Below, piece by piece: positions 25,561-34,816 of a stretch of 64,000 bases of DNA. How positions within the stretch are numbered: position 1 is the stretch's first letter; each line of letters starts with the position of its first letter. The DNA is from CALKJU01 sp035326425 (GTDB taxonomy: Bacteria > Pseudomonadota > Alphaproteobacteria > Geminicoccales > Geminicoccaceae), in NCBI GenBank assembly GCA_035326425.1, contig DAOLFG010000003.1:62001-126000 (forward strand). The letters run 5' to 3'. The notes under the pieces were generated by a model. That model was not told where the DNA came from. It saw only the letters and a program-made list of their open reading frames with translations, and did not search any database. The position numbers were made by a program, and so were the translations under genes.

Positions 25561-28500
25561 TGCCCGCGGCGACCCATTTCGATCCGGTCGTGGGCGTCGA
25601 TGTCCACATGGTGCAGCCCTCGGGCCCGGTGCCGCCGGTGCCGATCCCGCACCCCTACATCGGCATCGTGTTCGATCCCTTCGACTATCTGCCGATCATC
25701 GGCTCGACGGTGAAGGTGAACGGGCTGCACCGGGCGATCGCCGGTACGGCCGGCAAGGCGCTGCCCAAGCATTTCCCGATCGGCGGCACCTTCGTGCCGC
25801 CGCTGCCGGCCGACGAGCACGAGAACTTCATGGGCAGCTCCACCGTCGAGATGGACGGCGACGCCGCTGCCTACATGGCGCTGCCCTGCCTGTCCTGCCA
25901 GTCGATCGGCATGCCGCCGCCGCTGCGGCGCAACCCCAAGAAGAAGACCAGGATCGAATCGCTGGTGCTGCCGACCAGTCTCGTCCTGCCGATCCCGAAG
26001 GGCGCACCGGTCCTCGTCGGCGGCGCACCCACCATCTCCCTGACGAATGTCGCCCTTCATCTCCTGGGGCCGCTGGCGCGGGCGATCAGGAGATCGAAGC
26101 CCTTCCGCAAGGGGGCGCAGGCCTTCGGGAAGGCGCGCCGGCGCGCGTTCCGCAACATGAAGCCGGGGTTCCTCAAGTGCAGGATCCTGCGCGCGGAGCC
26201 CGTCGACGTGGTGACCGGCGAGGTCGTCGTCGACCAGCAGGATTTCGAGCTGCCGGGGCGCATCCCGATCCGCTGGACCCGGCATTATCGTTCGGGCTCG
26301 GCCCGTCGGGGGATCTGCGGCGTCGGCTGGGAGACGCCCGCCGACGCCCGGCTCGAGCTCGGGGGCGCCGGCGTCGTGTTCCACGACGGCGCCGGCGTCG
26401 CCACCTACTTCGACGCTCTGCCCGACGCCGAGGCGGTCGTGGAGCCGGTCGACGGCGGCCGGCTGCACCGGCTGGACCGCCACTTCGTGGTCGAGCAGAA
26501 GGGCGGGCTCGGCTGGTATTTCGAGATCCCGCACGCATCGGCTGCCGAGATCCGGGTCTCGGCGATCGTCGACGGCTGCCGCAACTCGCTGCACTTCCTG
26601 CGTGATAGCGACGGCTTGCGAGAGGTGGTCGAGAGTGCCGGCCGGCGCCTCGTGTGCACGAGCGAGCGGGGCCTCTTGCGCCAAATCACGCTGCACCACC
26701 CGGACTTCCCCGAGCGCCGCACCCTCGTGCGTTTCGCCTACGACGACGCCGACAACCTGACAGCGGTCCACGACGCCCTCGACCACCCCTACAGCTTCGG
26801 CTGGGACCACCGCCATCGGCTGCTCCGCCACACCAACCGGACGGGGCTGTCGTTCCACTACGAGTACGACGCCGACAGCCGCTGCGTTCACTCCTGGGGC
26901 GACGGCAGGCTCCACGACTACCATTTCGAATACGATCCCGTCGGCCGGTTCACCAATCTCACCGATTCGCTCGGCCATCCCTGGACGGTGGAGTACGACG
27001 AGCGGCTGCTCATCACGCGCGAGACCGACCCGCTCGGGGGTGTGACGAGCTATGCCTATGACGAGGTCGGGCGGACGGTGGCGGTGGTCGATCCGGCCGG
27101 TCGGATGACCGCGTATGCGTACGACGATCGGGGCAACCTGATCGAGCTGACGCGACCGGATGGCACGACCATCGCGAGTGAGTTCGACTGGGACAATCGG
27201 CCGATCCGTATCGCCGACCCGAACGGGGCGGTATGGGAGTACCGCTGGAACGAGCGTGGACTGCTCGTCGAGCGCAGGAGCCCGCTGGGGGCTGTCTCGA
27301 GATACACGTACGATCCCGGCGGGCAGTTGGCCTGCGTGACTGATCCACGGGGTGCGGCAACCCATGTAGGGCTCGACGCCTTCGGCAATCTTGCTGTTCT
27401 TACCGACGCGCTGGGCAGTGTCACGCGCTTCCAGCACGACGCGCTGGGCAACGTGACGACACAGGTAGACCCGCTCGGCTGCAGGACAGTGTGCGAGTAT
27501 GATGCCAAGGGGCAGCTCGCCAAAGTTTTGCTGCCGACCGGCGCCACAATATCGTGCGCCTATAGTCCGAGAGGCGAGCTGACGCACTACATGGACGAGA
27601 ACGGGGCAGTCACGCTGCTGGCGTTTGCCGGACAAGGGCGAATCAGGAGACGCGTGCGACCGGACGGTTCCAGTGTCGAGTATCACTACGACAGTGAAGA
27701 GCGGCTGATCGGTGTAACCAACGAGCGTGGTGAAACTTATCACCTGGAGCACGATGCCCTGGGGCAAATCATCAAGGAGATCGACTACTGGGGGCAAGTG
27801 CGGCTGTATACTTATGATGCGGCGGGGCATCTCCGGCAGAGCGTCGATCCCCTAGGCCGGGTGATCCGCTACGCGACCGATCCACTGGGCCGTGTCCGCA
27901 AGAAGGTCCTGCCGCATCCTGAGCAACCGGATGCGACGTTCGAGGAGACCTACGACTTCGACGCCAACGGCTACCTCGTCAGGGCTGCCAATCCTCACAT
28001 TGCCATCACGCGGCGTTTCGATGCCGAGGGCCGGCTTCTGGAAGAGGTGCAAGGCAGCTTCGCTATCCGGAACACCTACGATCCGAACGGCAACCGCGTC
28101 AGGCGCGAGACCAGCGCCGGTAACAGGATGGTCTTCGAGTACGACGCCCTCGATCATGTATGTGCGATCCGCATCAATGACGAGTTGCCCATCCTGATCC
28201 AGCGCGATCAGCGGGGGCAGATCATTCGCGAAGCCTTCGGCCGCGGCCTCGTTCGGCGATACGGCTATGACGCGATCGGCAGGCAGACGGAGCAAGCCGT
28301 AGCCCGAAGCGGTGAGGCGCTCTTTGCCGTCAGCTTCGACTATGACGCAGGGGGCAACCTCACGCGACGCAGCGACAGTCGACACGGGAGCGATCGTTAT
28401 CGCTATGATCCCCTGGGGCGAGTCATGGATCACGCCGATTCTCGCGGCAGGCTCGCCCGGTTCCTGCATGACCCGTCGGGTGACCGTCTGGTGACGGACG

Positions 28501-29645
28501 TGAGGGAGCGAGCCGCGCCACCGGGTGTCGCGGCGGAGACTGCCTCGAGCGTCGACCGCTGGGCGAGGGAGGGCGACTATGATGGTAGAAGCTATCGGTT
28601 CGACCGGGCGGGCAACTTGGCCTTTCGTAGCAGCAGGGCCAATCCCGACCGCCCTCCGACCGAGGCAGTGACAACCTGCTTCTCCTGGGATGCCAATCAA
28701 CGTCTTCTGCAGAGTGAGACGAACGGGATTTGTACGCGATACGGTTACGATGCTCTGGGCCGCAGAACATTCAAGGAGACAAATGGGAGACGGACGAGCT
28801 TCTACTGGGATGGCGATGCATTGGTAGCGGAGGACGCTTGTGACGTGTCCGAGCCAGCAGCCAACCAAGCAGTCCGGTTTGCGCGAGTGCGGGAGTATCT
28901 TTACTATCCAGCGACATTCTCGCCATTGGCGCTGATCGATGGAAGCGCCTCACGATCTCGCGTCTATCACTACCATACGGACCCCAACGGCTGCCCGACG
29001 CGACTTACGGACGAGACCGGGGAAGCGGCTTGGTCGGCCGCCTATGGCGTTTGGGGAACGGTGATAACGGTCCACGCAGGTGAGCTGTCGAATCCGATTC
29101 GGCTTCAGGGTCAGTACGAAGATTCGGAGACGTCGCTTCACTACAACCGGCATCGGTATTTCGATCACAATATCGGACAATTCGTTGGTCAGGATCCGCT
29201 CAGGCTCCGGCCCAGTGACAATATCTACGAGTTCGGACCGAATGCCTTCCAATGGGCAGATCCGCTGGGACTCGCCCAGCATCGGGTCGTATATTGGTGG
29301 GAGCGGCCTTCGACTGGTGAATGGGATATAGGCCGCGAGTTCAGTGGCCTCAACCCCGGGCACAAGCGGAAGCTGAGCTACGTGGAGCAGACTGACACTC
29401 ACACGGAACACTTGATATTGCGGGGACTGGAAGACCGCGTCCAGCCCGGCGACATCATAACGATAATGGGGACAGAGCCTCCGTGCGGACGTCCGCGCAA
29501 CGGTCGTCGCGCGATGACCGAATGGTGTTATGACAGGATGGAGGGGTTCGCGGACTGGCATGACGTGGAAATCCGCTACATCGTCCCTCAGACGGGCAGC
29601 ATGTGGCGGTTCAGGCGCCAGCCGCCACCCGATTGCGGTCGATAG
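25557..29645 (+). CDS. T6SS PAAR-RHS effector with deaminase-like C-terminal toxin domain
   Basis: This 1362-residue polymorphic toxin starts with a PAAR-RHS spike-tip domain (residues 1-165: PIPHPYIGIVFDPFDYLP, VNGLHRAIAGTAGKA, MGSSTVEMDGD, PKGAPVLVGGAPT). An RHS shell with numerous YD repeats follows (about 400-1150), then the conserved closing core ending in GQFVGQDPLRL and ADPLGL. The last 120 residues (from about 1242) are the variable toxin. It holds H1282-T-E1284, then PPC (C1310) and WC (C1324), the order expected for a zinc-dependent cytidine-deaminase-fold toxin, reminiscent of the Pput_2613/YwqJ groups. The C-x13-C spacing is wider than the usual C-x2-C. GC content drops visibly over the last kilobase, which fits modular exchange of the tip. 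No immunity frame lies between it and the convergent vgrG 57 bases away. Confidence 0.88.
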   Translation: MMPAATHFDPVVGVDVHMVQPSGPVPPVPIPHPYIGIVFDPFDYLPIIGSTVKVNGLHRAIAGTAGKALPKHFPIGGTFVPPLPADEHENFMGSSTVEMDGDAAAYMALPCLSCQSIGMPPPLRRNPKKKTRIESLVLPTSLVLPIPKGAPVLVGGAPTISLTNVALHLLGPLARAIRRSKPFRKGAQAFGKARRRAFRNMKPGFLKCRILRAEPVDVVTGEVVVDQQDFELPGRIPIRWTRHYRSGSARRGICGVGWETPADARLELGGAGVVFHDGAGVATYFDALPDAEAVVEPVDGGRLHRLDRHFVVEQKGGLGWYFEIPHASAAEIRVSAIVDGCRNSLHFLRDSDGLREVVESAGRRLVCTSERGLLRQITLHHPDFPERRTLVRFAYDDADNLTAVHDALDHPYSFGWDHRHRLLRHTNRTGLSFHYEYDADSRCVHSWGDGRLHDYHFEYDPVGRFTNLTDSLGHPWTVEYDERLLITRETDPLGGVTSYAYDEVGRTVAVVDPAGRMTAYAYDDRGNLIELTRPDGTTIASEFDWDNRPIRIADPNGAVWEYRWNERGLLVERRSPLGAVSRYTYDPGGQLACVTDPRGAATHVGLDAFGNLAVLTDALGSVTRFQHDALGNVTTQVDPLGCRTVCEYDAKGQLAKVLLPTGATISCAYSPRGELTHYMDENGAVTLLAFAGQGRIRRRVRPDGSSVEYHYDSEERLIGVTNERGETYHLEHDALGQIIKEIDYWGQVRLYTYDAAGHLRQSVDPLGRVIRYATDPLGRVRKKVLPHPEQPDATFEETYDFDANGYLVRAANPHIAITRRFDAEGRLLEEVQGSFAIRNTYDPNGNRVRRETSAGNRMVFEYDALDHVCAIRINDELPILIQRDQRGQIIREAFGRGLVRRYGYDAIGRQTEQAVARSGEALFAVSFDYDAGGNLTRRSDSRHGSDRYRYDPLGRVMDHADSRGRLARFLHDPSGDRLVTDVRERAAPPGVAAETASSVDRWAREGDYDGRSYRFDRAGNLAFRSSRANPDRPPTEAVTTCFSWDANQRLLQSETNGICTRYGYDALGRRTFKETNGRRTSFYWDGDALVAEDACDVSEPAANQAVRFARVREYLYYPATFSPLALIDGSASRSRVYHYHTDPNGCPTRLTDETGEAAWSAAYGVWGTVITVHAGELSNPIRLQGQYEDSETSLHYNRHRYFDHNIGQFVGQDPLRLRPSDNIYEFGPNAFQWADPLGLAQHRVVYWWERPSTGEWDIGREFSGLNPGHKRKLSYVEQTDTHTEHLILRGLEDRVQPGDIITIMGTEPPCGRPRNGRRAMTEWCYDRMEGFADWHDVEIRYIVPQTGSMWRFRRQPPPDCGR

Positions 29646-29702
29646 ATGTGGATGACCGATTGAAGGGCTGCCCCTGCACCTGGACGGGTATCGTCTGCTC
29701 CG

Positions 29703-31769
29703 TCAGTTCAACTTGATCCGCTTGCCGTCGGCCGACACCAATGTCACGCCCTCGTCGTCGATCTTGATCCAGCTCTGGCCGACCGTCAGCGAGATCGACT
29801 GGCTGCCGGTGATCTCGATCACCTTGGCGTCGAGCTTGTAGCGCTCGCCGGCGATCACGTCGCGGTTGGCGGCAGCCTCGAGCCTGGCGTTGCCGCGAAG
29901 GACCTTGACCTGATCGTCGTCGGTGATCGTAAGGCTGCGCGCGGCACCGATCGTCACCTCCTGGGCCTTGGTGACGTGCAGCACCTCCTTGCCGCCGACG
30001 GTGTAGCTCCGGTCGCTCCTGGTCGTGTATTCCTCGTTGCCGGTGACGTTGCGTATGCGCTTGCCGCCCACCGTGACGGTCTCGTCCTTGTCCACCGTGC
30101 GGCTGCGCTTGCTGTGCACGGTCAGGGTCTCGTCCTTGTCCACCGTGCGGGTGCGCTTGCCATGCACGGTCAAGGTCTCGTCGACCTCGACTGTCCCGGT
30201 GTGGTTGTTCTTCACGTGCTCGGTGCGGTCGCGCTCGACCACAGCCTGCATGTCGCGCTGGGCGTGCAGGTAGACCTCCTCCAGGCCCTTCTTGTCCTCG
30301 AAGCGCAGCTCGTTCGAGCCGCCGCCGCCCTTGGTGGAGTTGCTCTTGAAGCCGGACTGGCTGGCGTTGGCAGGCAGAGCATAGGGCGGGGATGCCTGGC
30401 CGTTGTAGACGCGGCCGGTGACGATCGGCAGGTCGGGATCGCCCTCGATGAACTCGACGACCACCTCCTGGCCGACCCGGGGAATGTGGATTCCGCCGAA
30501 TCCCGTTCCGGCCCAGGGCTGCGAGACGCGGATCCAGCAGGAGCTCCTGTCGTCGCGCCGCCCCTCGCGGTCCCAGTGGAACTGCAGCTTCACCCGGCCA
30601 TGTCGGTCGGTCCAGATCTCCTCGCCGGCGGGGCCGGTCACCATCGCCGTCTGTGGGCCGCGGATCCGCGGCTTGGGCGTCACCTGCTCGGGCCGGTAGG
30701 GGATCTCGGCCGGGATGGCCATGAAGCGGCATCGATAGAGGTCGATCTCCCGGCCGTCGCGCATGCCGCTGCGGTAGGCCGCGTCCCACAGCTCGTGGGC
30801 GACCTCGCGCAAGACATACTCGCCGTTCTGATCCTCGCGCGGGCAGCGGGCCAGCCGGAACCGATGACCGGCGGCTAGGCCCACGGCGGTGCCTTCGCCC
30901 GTCGCACAGCGCTGGCCCGCCTGATCGGCCTCGAGCCTCAGGCGCGCCGTGCGCTCGCCGGTCTCGGGCTCGGTGTACCGGCCGCAATAGTCGTAGATCT
31001 CCCCATCCGCCAGGCTGTGCGGCCTCGGCCGTTCCTGCCGGGCCATGAGGTCGGCGCGCGGCTTTTCGAAGTCGAAGCTGGTGTGCGCGAAGCTGCCCGA
31101 GCGTACCTCGGCCGCCATGTCCCAGGCGAACACGTGATCGCGCTCCCGTCGCGCGAACTCGTCCTTCGAGAAGTACGGGATCTCTTCGTATTGGGGTGCG
31201 GCGCGGTGCGACTGCGGCGAATCGGCCAGCACGAGCGTATGCTTGCTGGCCGAGGCGACAAAGAAATAGGTGATGCCCTCCTCCTGGAGCAGGCGGTCGA
31301 CGAAATCGAGATCGCTCTCGCGATACTGCACGCAATAGGGCCGTGGGGCGTAGCTGCCGGACAGACGCTGCTCCACGTCGACGGCGAGGCTGCCCGCATG
31401 CTTGTCGAAGATCATGCGGACGATCTCCGGCACGCTCTTCTCCTGGAAGATCCGACAGTCGCTGGTACGGCACAGGAACCACAGCCACGGCCTCAATGTG
31501 GCCTGATAGCGTGCCTCGCCGCCTTCCCAGCCGATGAAGACGAACCGGCTGACCAGCCCATGGAACCAGCGCTTGCCGCCATCGGTCAGCGGCGCCTCGA
31601 CCGCCATCGCGGTGCCCAGAACATCGTCGAACTCGATCGCCTCGTCGTCGCTCGCAAGCTCGAGGTCGAAGCGGAACGGCCGGCTCAGCGCCTCCTGGCC
31701 GAGGAGGCGTCGGAACCGCAACCGATCGCCCAGCGCGGTGGTCAGCCCTACGGCACGGTGATCGAGCAT
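29703..31769 (-). CDS. vgrG: T6SS spike protein VgrG (TssI)
   Basis: VgrG trimers form the spike that carries PAAR proteins and effectors. The 688-residue product has the gp27-like N-terminal domains (RFRRLLGQEALSRPFRFDLE, PYCVQYRESDLDFVDRLLQE, EGITYFF), the OB-fold (TDRHGRVKLQFHWDREG, WIRVSQPWAGTGFGGIHIPR, GQEVVVEFIEGDPDLPIVTG) and a gp5-like beta-helix needle. The needle region contains three 16-residue repeats of the type DETLTVHGKRTRTVDK, encoded by 48-bp direct repeats. No extra C-terminal effector domain is present, so it is a structural spike. It is the last gene of the minus-strand T6SS operon and ends tail to tail with the RHS gene. Confidence 0.98.
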   Translation of the reverse strand: MLDHRAVGLTTALGDRLRFRRLLGQEALSRPFRFDLELASDDEAIEFDDVLGTAMAVEAPLTDGGKRWFHGLVSRFVFIGWEGGEARYQATLRPWLWFLCRTSDCRIFQEKSVPEIVRMIFDKHAGSLAVDVEQRLSGSYAPRPYCVQYRESDLDFVDRLLQEEGITYFFVASASKHTLVLADSPQSHRAAPQYEEIPYFSKDEFARRERDHVFAWDMAAEVRSGSFAHTSFDFEKPRADLMARQERPRPHSLADGEIYDYCGRYTEPETGERTARLRLEADQAGQRCATGEGTAVGLAAGHRFRLARCPREDQNGEYVLREVAHELWDAAYRSGMRDGREIDLYRCRFMAIPAEIPYRPEQVTPKPRIRGPQTAMVTGPAGEEIWTDRHGRVKLQFHWDREGRRDDRSSCWIRVSQPWAGTGFGGIHIPRVGQEVVVEFIEGDPDLPIVTGRVYNGQASPPYALPANASQSGFKSNSTKGGGGSNELRFEDKKGLEEVYLHAQRDMQAVVERDRTEHVKNNHTGTVEVDETLTVHGKRTRTVDKDETLTVHSKRSRTVDKDETVTVGGKRIRNVTGNEEYTTRSDRSYTVGGKEVLHVTKAQEVTIGAARSLTITDDDQVKVLRGNARLEAAANRDVIAGERYKLDAKVIEITGSQSISLTVGQSWIKIDDEGVTLVSADGKRIKLN
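30058..30195 (-). repeat. 48-bp direct repeats encoding the VgrG needle
   Basis: About three imperfect copies of a 48-bp unit encode the repeated 16-residue stretch around DETLTVHGKRTRTV, one turn of the triple-stranded beta-helix each. The copies at about 30080 and 30128 are nearly identical at DNA level, which suggests recent expansion of the needle. Confidence 0.75.
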
Positions 31770-31773
31770 GGGC

Positions 31774-33126
31774 TCAGCCGGCGAGCCGGGGGTCGACCGT
31801 CTGCCCGCTCGCCGCCGTCCCGGCCGCGGGCCTACAGTCCAGCGCCCTGAACTCGACCCGGCGGTCGACGGCGTCGGTCACGTCGTCGGTGCCGGTGCCG
31901 ACGATGCTCTGACGGGACCCCATGCCGTTGGCGATCATGCGGCTGCCGATCTGCGGCGCTTCTTCCTGCAGTCGGTGCATGACGTACTCGGCCCGCCGCA
32001 GGGACAGCCTCTCGTTCAAGGCTGTCGACCCCGTCGGGCTGGTGTGGCCGGTGACCTCGAGGCAGGCGCTGCTGTTCGCCGTCTCCTGGGCGAGCTGCTC
32101 CAGCCACATGGGATAGGGCCGGGCGAGCTCGGGCGGCCAGAACGTCGCGGTCCCCGGCTTGAACAGGAAACGGATCGCCAGCTTGTCGTTCCTCAAGCCG
32201 TAGTCGACCAGCCCGGCGAAGGCCTCGGCCGCCTGGTCGCGCCGGTCGAGCTGCCAGTTGGCGAGATAGAGGCCGTTGTGCACCCGCAGCTGGTCGCCTG
32301 CCGGGGTCGCCGAGGCCTGTTCATACAGATCGAGAGCCTCCTCGTAGCGCCCGGCCTCGTAGGCATCGGTGGCGGCACGGACCAGCGCCGCCGTCTGGAT
32401 GCCATCGAGATATGCCGGATCGATCGGGTCGCCGACCTTGCCGCCGCAGGTCGCGAGGTATCCGGCCACATATCGGTCGCGTGCCCATCCGGGGCTTTCC
32501 CGGTCGAACACGGCAGGGGTCAGGTCGATCCCCTCGCTCGTCGCACGGCCTGCTCCCTTGGCCACGATCCGGCCAGACTGGAGGTCGGCGAGCACGAGCC
32601 AGATGCGGTAGGCCTCGGGCGTTCCTGCGTTCGTGCCGTCGGCCGGCAGGCCGGCCAGGCTGCCCAGCAGGGCCAGCGGCTTCTGGGCGAGCGTCTCTCT
32701 CGTGAGCTCCTGCACCTCGAACTGCGGGTACTTGGCGCGAGCGAGATCGACGATCTGCGACTGCATCGAACGGGTGGCCGCGGAGCGGAAGCCCGTAGCC
32801 TCGTCGATCAGTGGGTCGATCACCAACGCCTGCGGCGCCCCGGGCGTGGAGCCGGCAGCGGACGCAGCAGAGGAAAACAGCTTGTCGGCCGCCTGCACCA
32901 CTGCCTCGTCGAAAGGCTGTGCCGGCGGCGTCGAGGCGGCTTGCCGGGCAGGCGTCGTGCCCGGTTGCGCTGCCTCGGGGGTCAACGGCGTGGGGGCCAT
33001 CGAGGAAGGCTGGCCGAACCCACCGCAGCCGGCGAGCCCGGCTACGACGAGCAACACGATCGCCAGGGCTACGGCCCACGCCCGTTCACGGTGCGCAGCG
33101 GCTCTGTAGTAGCTGTCGCTCCTCAT
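31774..33126 (-). CDS. OmpA-family lipoprotein of the T6SS cluster
   Basis: This 450-residue protein starts with a lipoprotein signal: AVALAIVLLVVAGLAGCGG, lipobox LAGC, predicted lipidation at the Cys. A Pro/Ala/Thr-rich linker follows. The middle part includes IVDLARAKYPQFEVQELTRE and TPR-like helices (TDAYEAGRYEEALDLYEQA). The C-terminal OmpA peptidoglycan-binding domain (about 340-440) reads SSACLEVTGHTSPTGSTALN, LSLRRAEYVMHRL and RRVEFRALDC. The ATG at 33126 is preceded by GGAGGAGTG; the frame is open upstream but lies inside ppkA. It overlaps ppkA by 41 bases and is followed by vgrG after 4 bases. It may substitute for the missing TssJ by tethering the T6SS membrane complex to the outer membrane and cell wall; that is inference. 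Confidence 0.85.
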   Translation of the reverse strand: MRSDSYYRAAAHRERAWAVALAIVLLVVAGLAGCGGFGQPSSMAPTPLTPEAAQPGTTPARQAASTPPAQPFDEAVVQAADKLFSSAASAAGSTPGAPQALVIDPLIDEATGFRSAATRSMQSQIVDLARAKYPQFEVQELTRETLAQKPLALLGSLAGLPADGTNAGTPEAYRIWLVLADLQSGRIVAKGAGRATSEGIDLTPAVFDRESPGWARDRYVAGYLATCGGKVGDPIDPAYLDGIQTAALVRAATDAYEAGRYEEALDLYEQASATPAGDQLRVHNGLYLANWQLDRRDQAAEAFAGLVDYGLRNDKLAIRFLFKPGTATFWPPELARPYPMWLEQLAQETANSSACLEVTGHTSPTGSTALNERLSLRRAEYVMHRLQEEAPQIGSRMIANGMGSRQSIVGTGTDDVTDAVDRRVEFRALDCRPAAGTAASGQTVDPRLAG

Positions 33127-34816
33127 CGGACAACACTCCTCCAAGCTGGAACCGTTCGACGATGTGCCGGCAGCGGTGATCGTCATCGGCCGACGTCCGC
33201 GGCACCGGGCCTCTTCGAGGTTGCGGCGGCTCCACCCTGACCCATACGCGCCCGTTGGCCGTGGCGCCGGCGCGGTCGGCGATCGAGTAGCGGATCTCGG
33301 CGATGGGGATCCGGGCCGGTGTCACCCGAGGGGGAGGGCCGGGGTCGTAGTCGAGCCGGCCATCGACGATGCGCACGCTGCCGGGGCTGCCCAATGCCAT
33401 CGCCGCATCGACGAGCCGCGGCCGATCGCCCGAATCCGGATCGGCATCATTGGCGAGCACGTCGATGGTGACCCGCTCACCCGCCCTCGTCCAAGCCCCG
33501 TCGCTGGCCGCGACTGGCGGCTCGTTGGGCGCCGAGGTCCCCAGGACGCGGATCACCACCGCCGCGTGCGCCGGGCTGCTCTGTCGATCGCTGACATGAA
33601 AGAGGAAGCGGACCTCGCCGCTCTCGCCCCTGGCGAGGTGGGCGAACGAGGCTCCCGGGTCGTAGCGGGCACGCGTCCCCTGCACATCGAGGCGCCCGGG
33701 CGCGCCGAGCGGAAGCTCGGCCGACAGCTCGAGAGGGTCCTCATCGGGGTCCGAAGCGAGCGAGCCCAGATCGATCTCGATCGCCTGGCCCGCTTCGGTC
33801 GTCACCTCGATCGATGAAGCGACAGGAGGATGGTTGACCGGTGCGGTCCACCACACGACGGCGCCGCCGGCGATCACGACCATGAGCACGACGCCGGCGG
33901 CCACGACGATGGCCAGGTAGCGGGTGAGACGGGGGGCGGCCTTGCCCAGGCCGTCGAGCGCGTCCAGAAGCTCTCGCGCGCTTTGGAACCGGTCCTCGGG
34001 CCGCTTGGCCAGCAGCTGGTCGACGATCGCTCGAACGTGGGGTGGTGTCTGCGGTGCGAGCTCCTTCAGCGGTGCCGGCGCCTGGCATGTGATCTGGAAG
34101 CCGAGCGACTCGACCGTCTCGCCTTCGAACGCGCGCCGCCCCGTCAGCATCTCGTAGAAGGTGAGGCCCAACGAGAACAGGTCGCAACGCGCGTCGACGC
34201 GCTCGCCCCGCCACTGCTCCGGGCACATGTAGCAGGGAGTGCCGAGCGCCTGGCCATGGCGAGTGACCTGAACGGCTTCGGTGGCGATCACGGCGATGCC
34301 GAAGTCGGCGAGCTTGGGTGTCAGCTCCGGGCCGGACAGCAGGATGTTGGACGGCTTGACGTCGCGATGGATCCGGCCTCGGGAATGGGCGTAGGCCAGT
34401 GCCTCGCCCAGGCCACGAACCAGCCGGACCGCCTCGGACACGGGAAGCCTGCCGTGCTGCTGGAGGAGCTCCGCGAGCGTCGGCCCGTCGAGGAGCTCCA
34501 TGGCGATGAAGGGAACGGGTTGCTCGCCGGAATCGTAGATCGACGCGATGTGAGGGGCGCTCAGTCCTCCGGCGGCGCGCGCCTCGCGGAGGAAGCGGAC
34601 GACGGCCTCGGACTCACGCTGCCATTCCGGCTTCAGCACCTTGAGCGCAACGTGTCGGTCATGCTTGGGGTCGTAGGCGTCGTAGACCGTCGCCATCCCG
34701 CCCTGCCCGAGCAGGCGAAGGATTTTGTAATGGCCGAACTGGTCCCCATCACGAAACCCCTGCCGGTGGGACGGTAAAGCCATGCGTCGATCCGTAACCC
34801 GTACCGTTTCGAGCAT
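33086..34816 (-). CDS. ppkA: T6SS-associated serine/threonine kinase PpkA
   Basis: PpkA phosphorylates the T6SS FHA protein or TssL to trigger assembly. The 576-residue product has a complete Hanks-type kinase domain: GQGGMATVY (38-45), K59, E78, HRDVKPSN (catalytic D152), DFG (D171) and the activation segment GTPCYMCPEQ. One membrane helix follows (about 300-323). The periplasmic part (about 330-530) has two tandem Ig/cadherin-like modules marked by DPDEDPLELSAELP and NDADPDSGDRP, and the C-terminus has two Cys (RCRHIVERF and LLQSRC). Many PpkA proteins end in a VWA domain instead. ATG at 34816 gives MLETVR; an internal ATG at 34783 is possible. It is the first gene of the minus-strand T6SS operon. 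Confidence 0.93.
   Translation of the reverse strand: MLETVRVTDRRMALPSHRQGFRDGDQFGHYKILRLLGQGGMATVYDAYDPKHDRHVALKVLKPEWQRESEAVVRFLREARAAGGLSAPHIASIYDSGEQPVPFIAMELLDGPTLAELLQQHGRLPVSEAVRLVRGLGEALAYAHSRGRIHRDVKPSNILLSGPELTPKLADFGIAVIATEAVQVTRHGQALGTPCYMCPEQWRGERVDARCDLFSLGLTFYEMLTGRRAFEGETVESLGFQITCQAPAPLKELAPQTPPHVRAIVDQLLAKRPEDRFQSARELLDALDGLGKAAPRLTRYLAIVVAAGVVLMVVIAGGAVVWWTAPVNHPPVASSIEVTTEAGQAIEIDLGSLASDPDEDPLELSAELPLGAPGRLDVQGTRARYDPGASFAHLARGESGEVRFLFHVSDRQSSPAHAAVVIRVLGTSAPNEPPVAASDGAWTRAGERVTIDVLANDADPDSGDRPRLVDAAMALGSPGSVRIVDGRLDYDPGPPPRVTPARIPIAEIRYSIADRAGATANGRVWVRVEPPQPRRGPVPRTSADDDHRCRHIVERFQLGGVLSDEERQLLQSRCAP

Noticed and set aside
30058..30195. Short direct repeats that could suggest a CRISPR-like array
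   Set aside because: They lie inside vgrG, keep the frame with a 48-bp period and encode the beta-helix needle.
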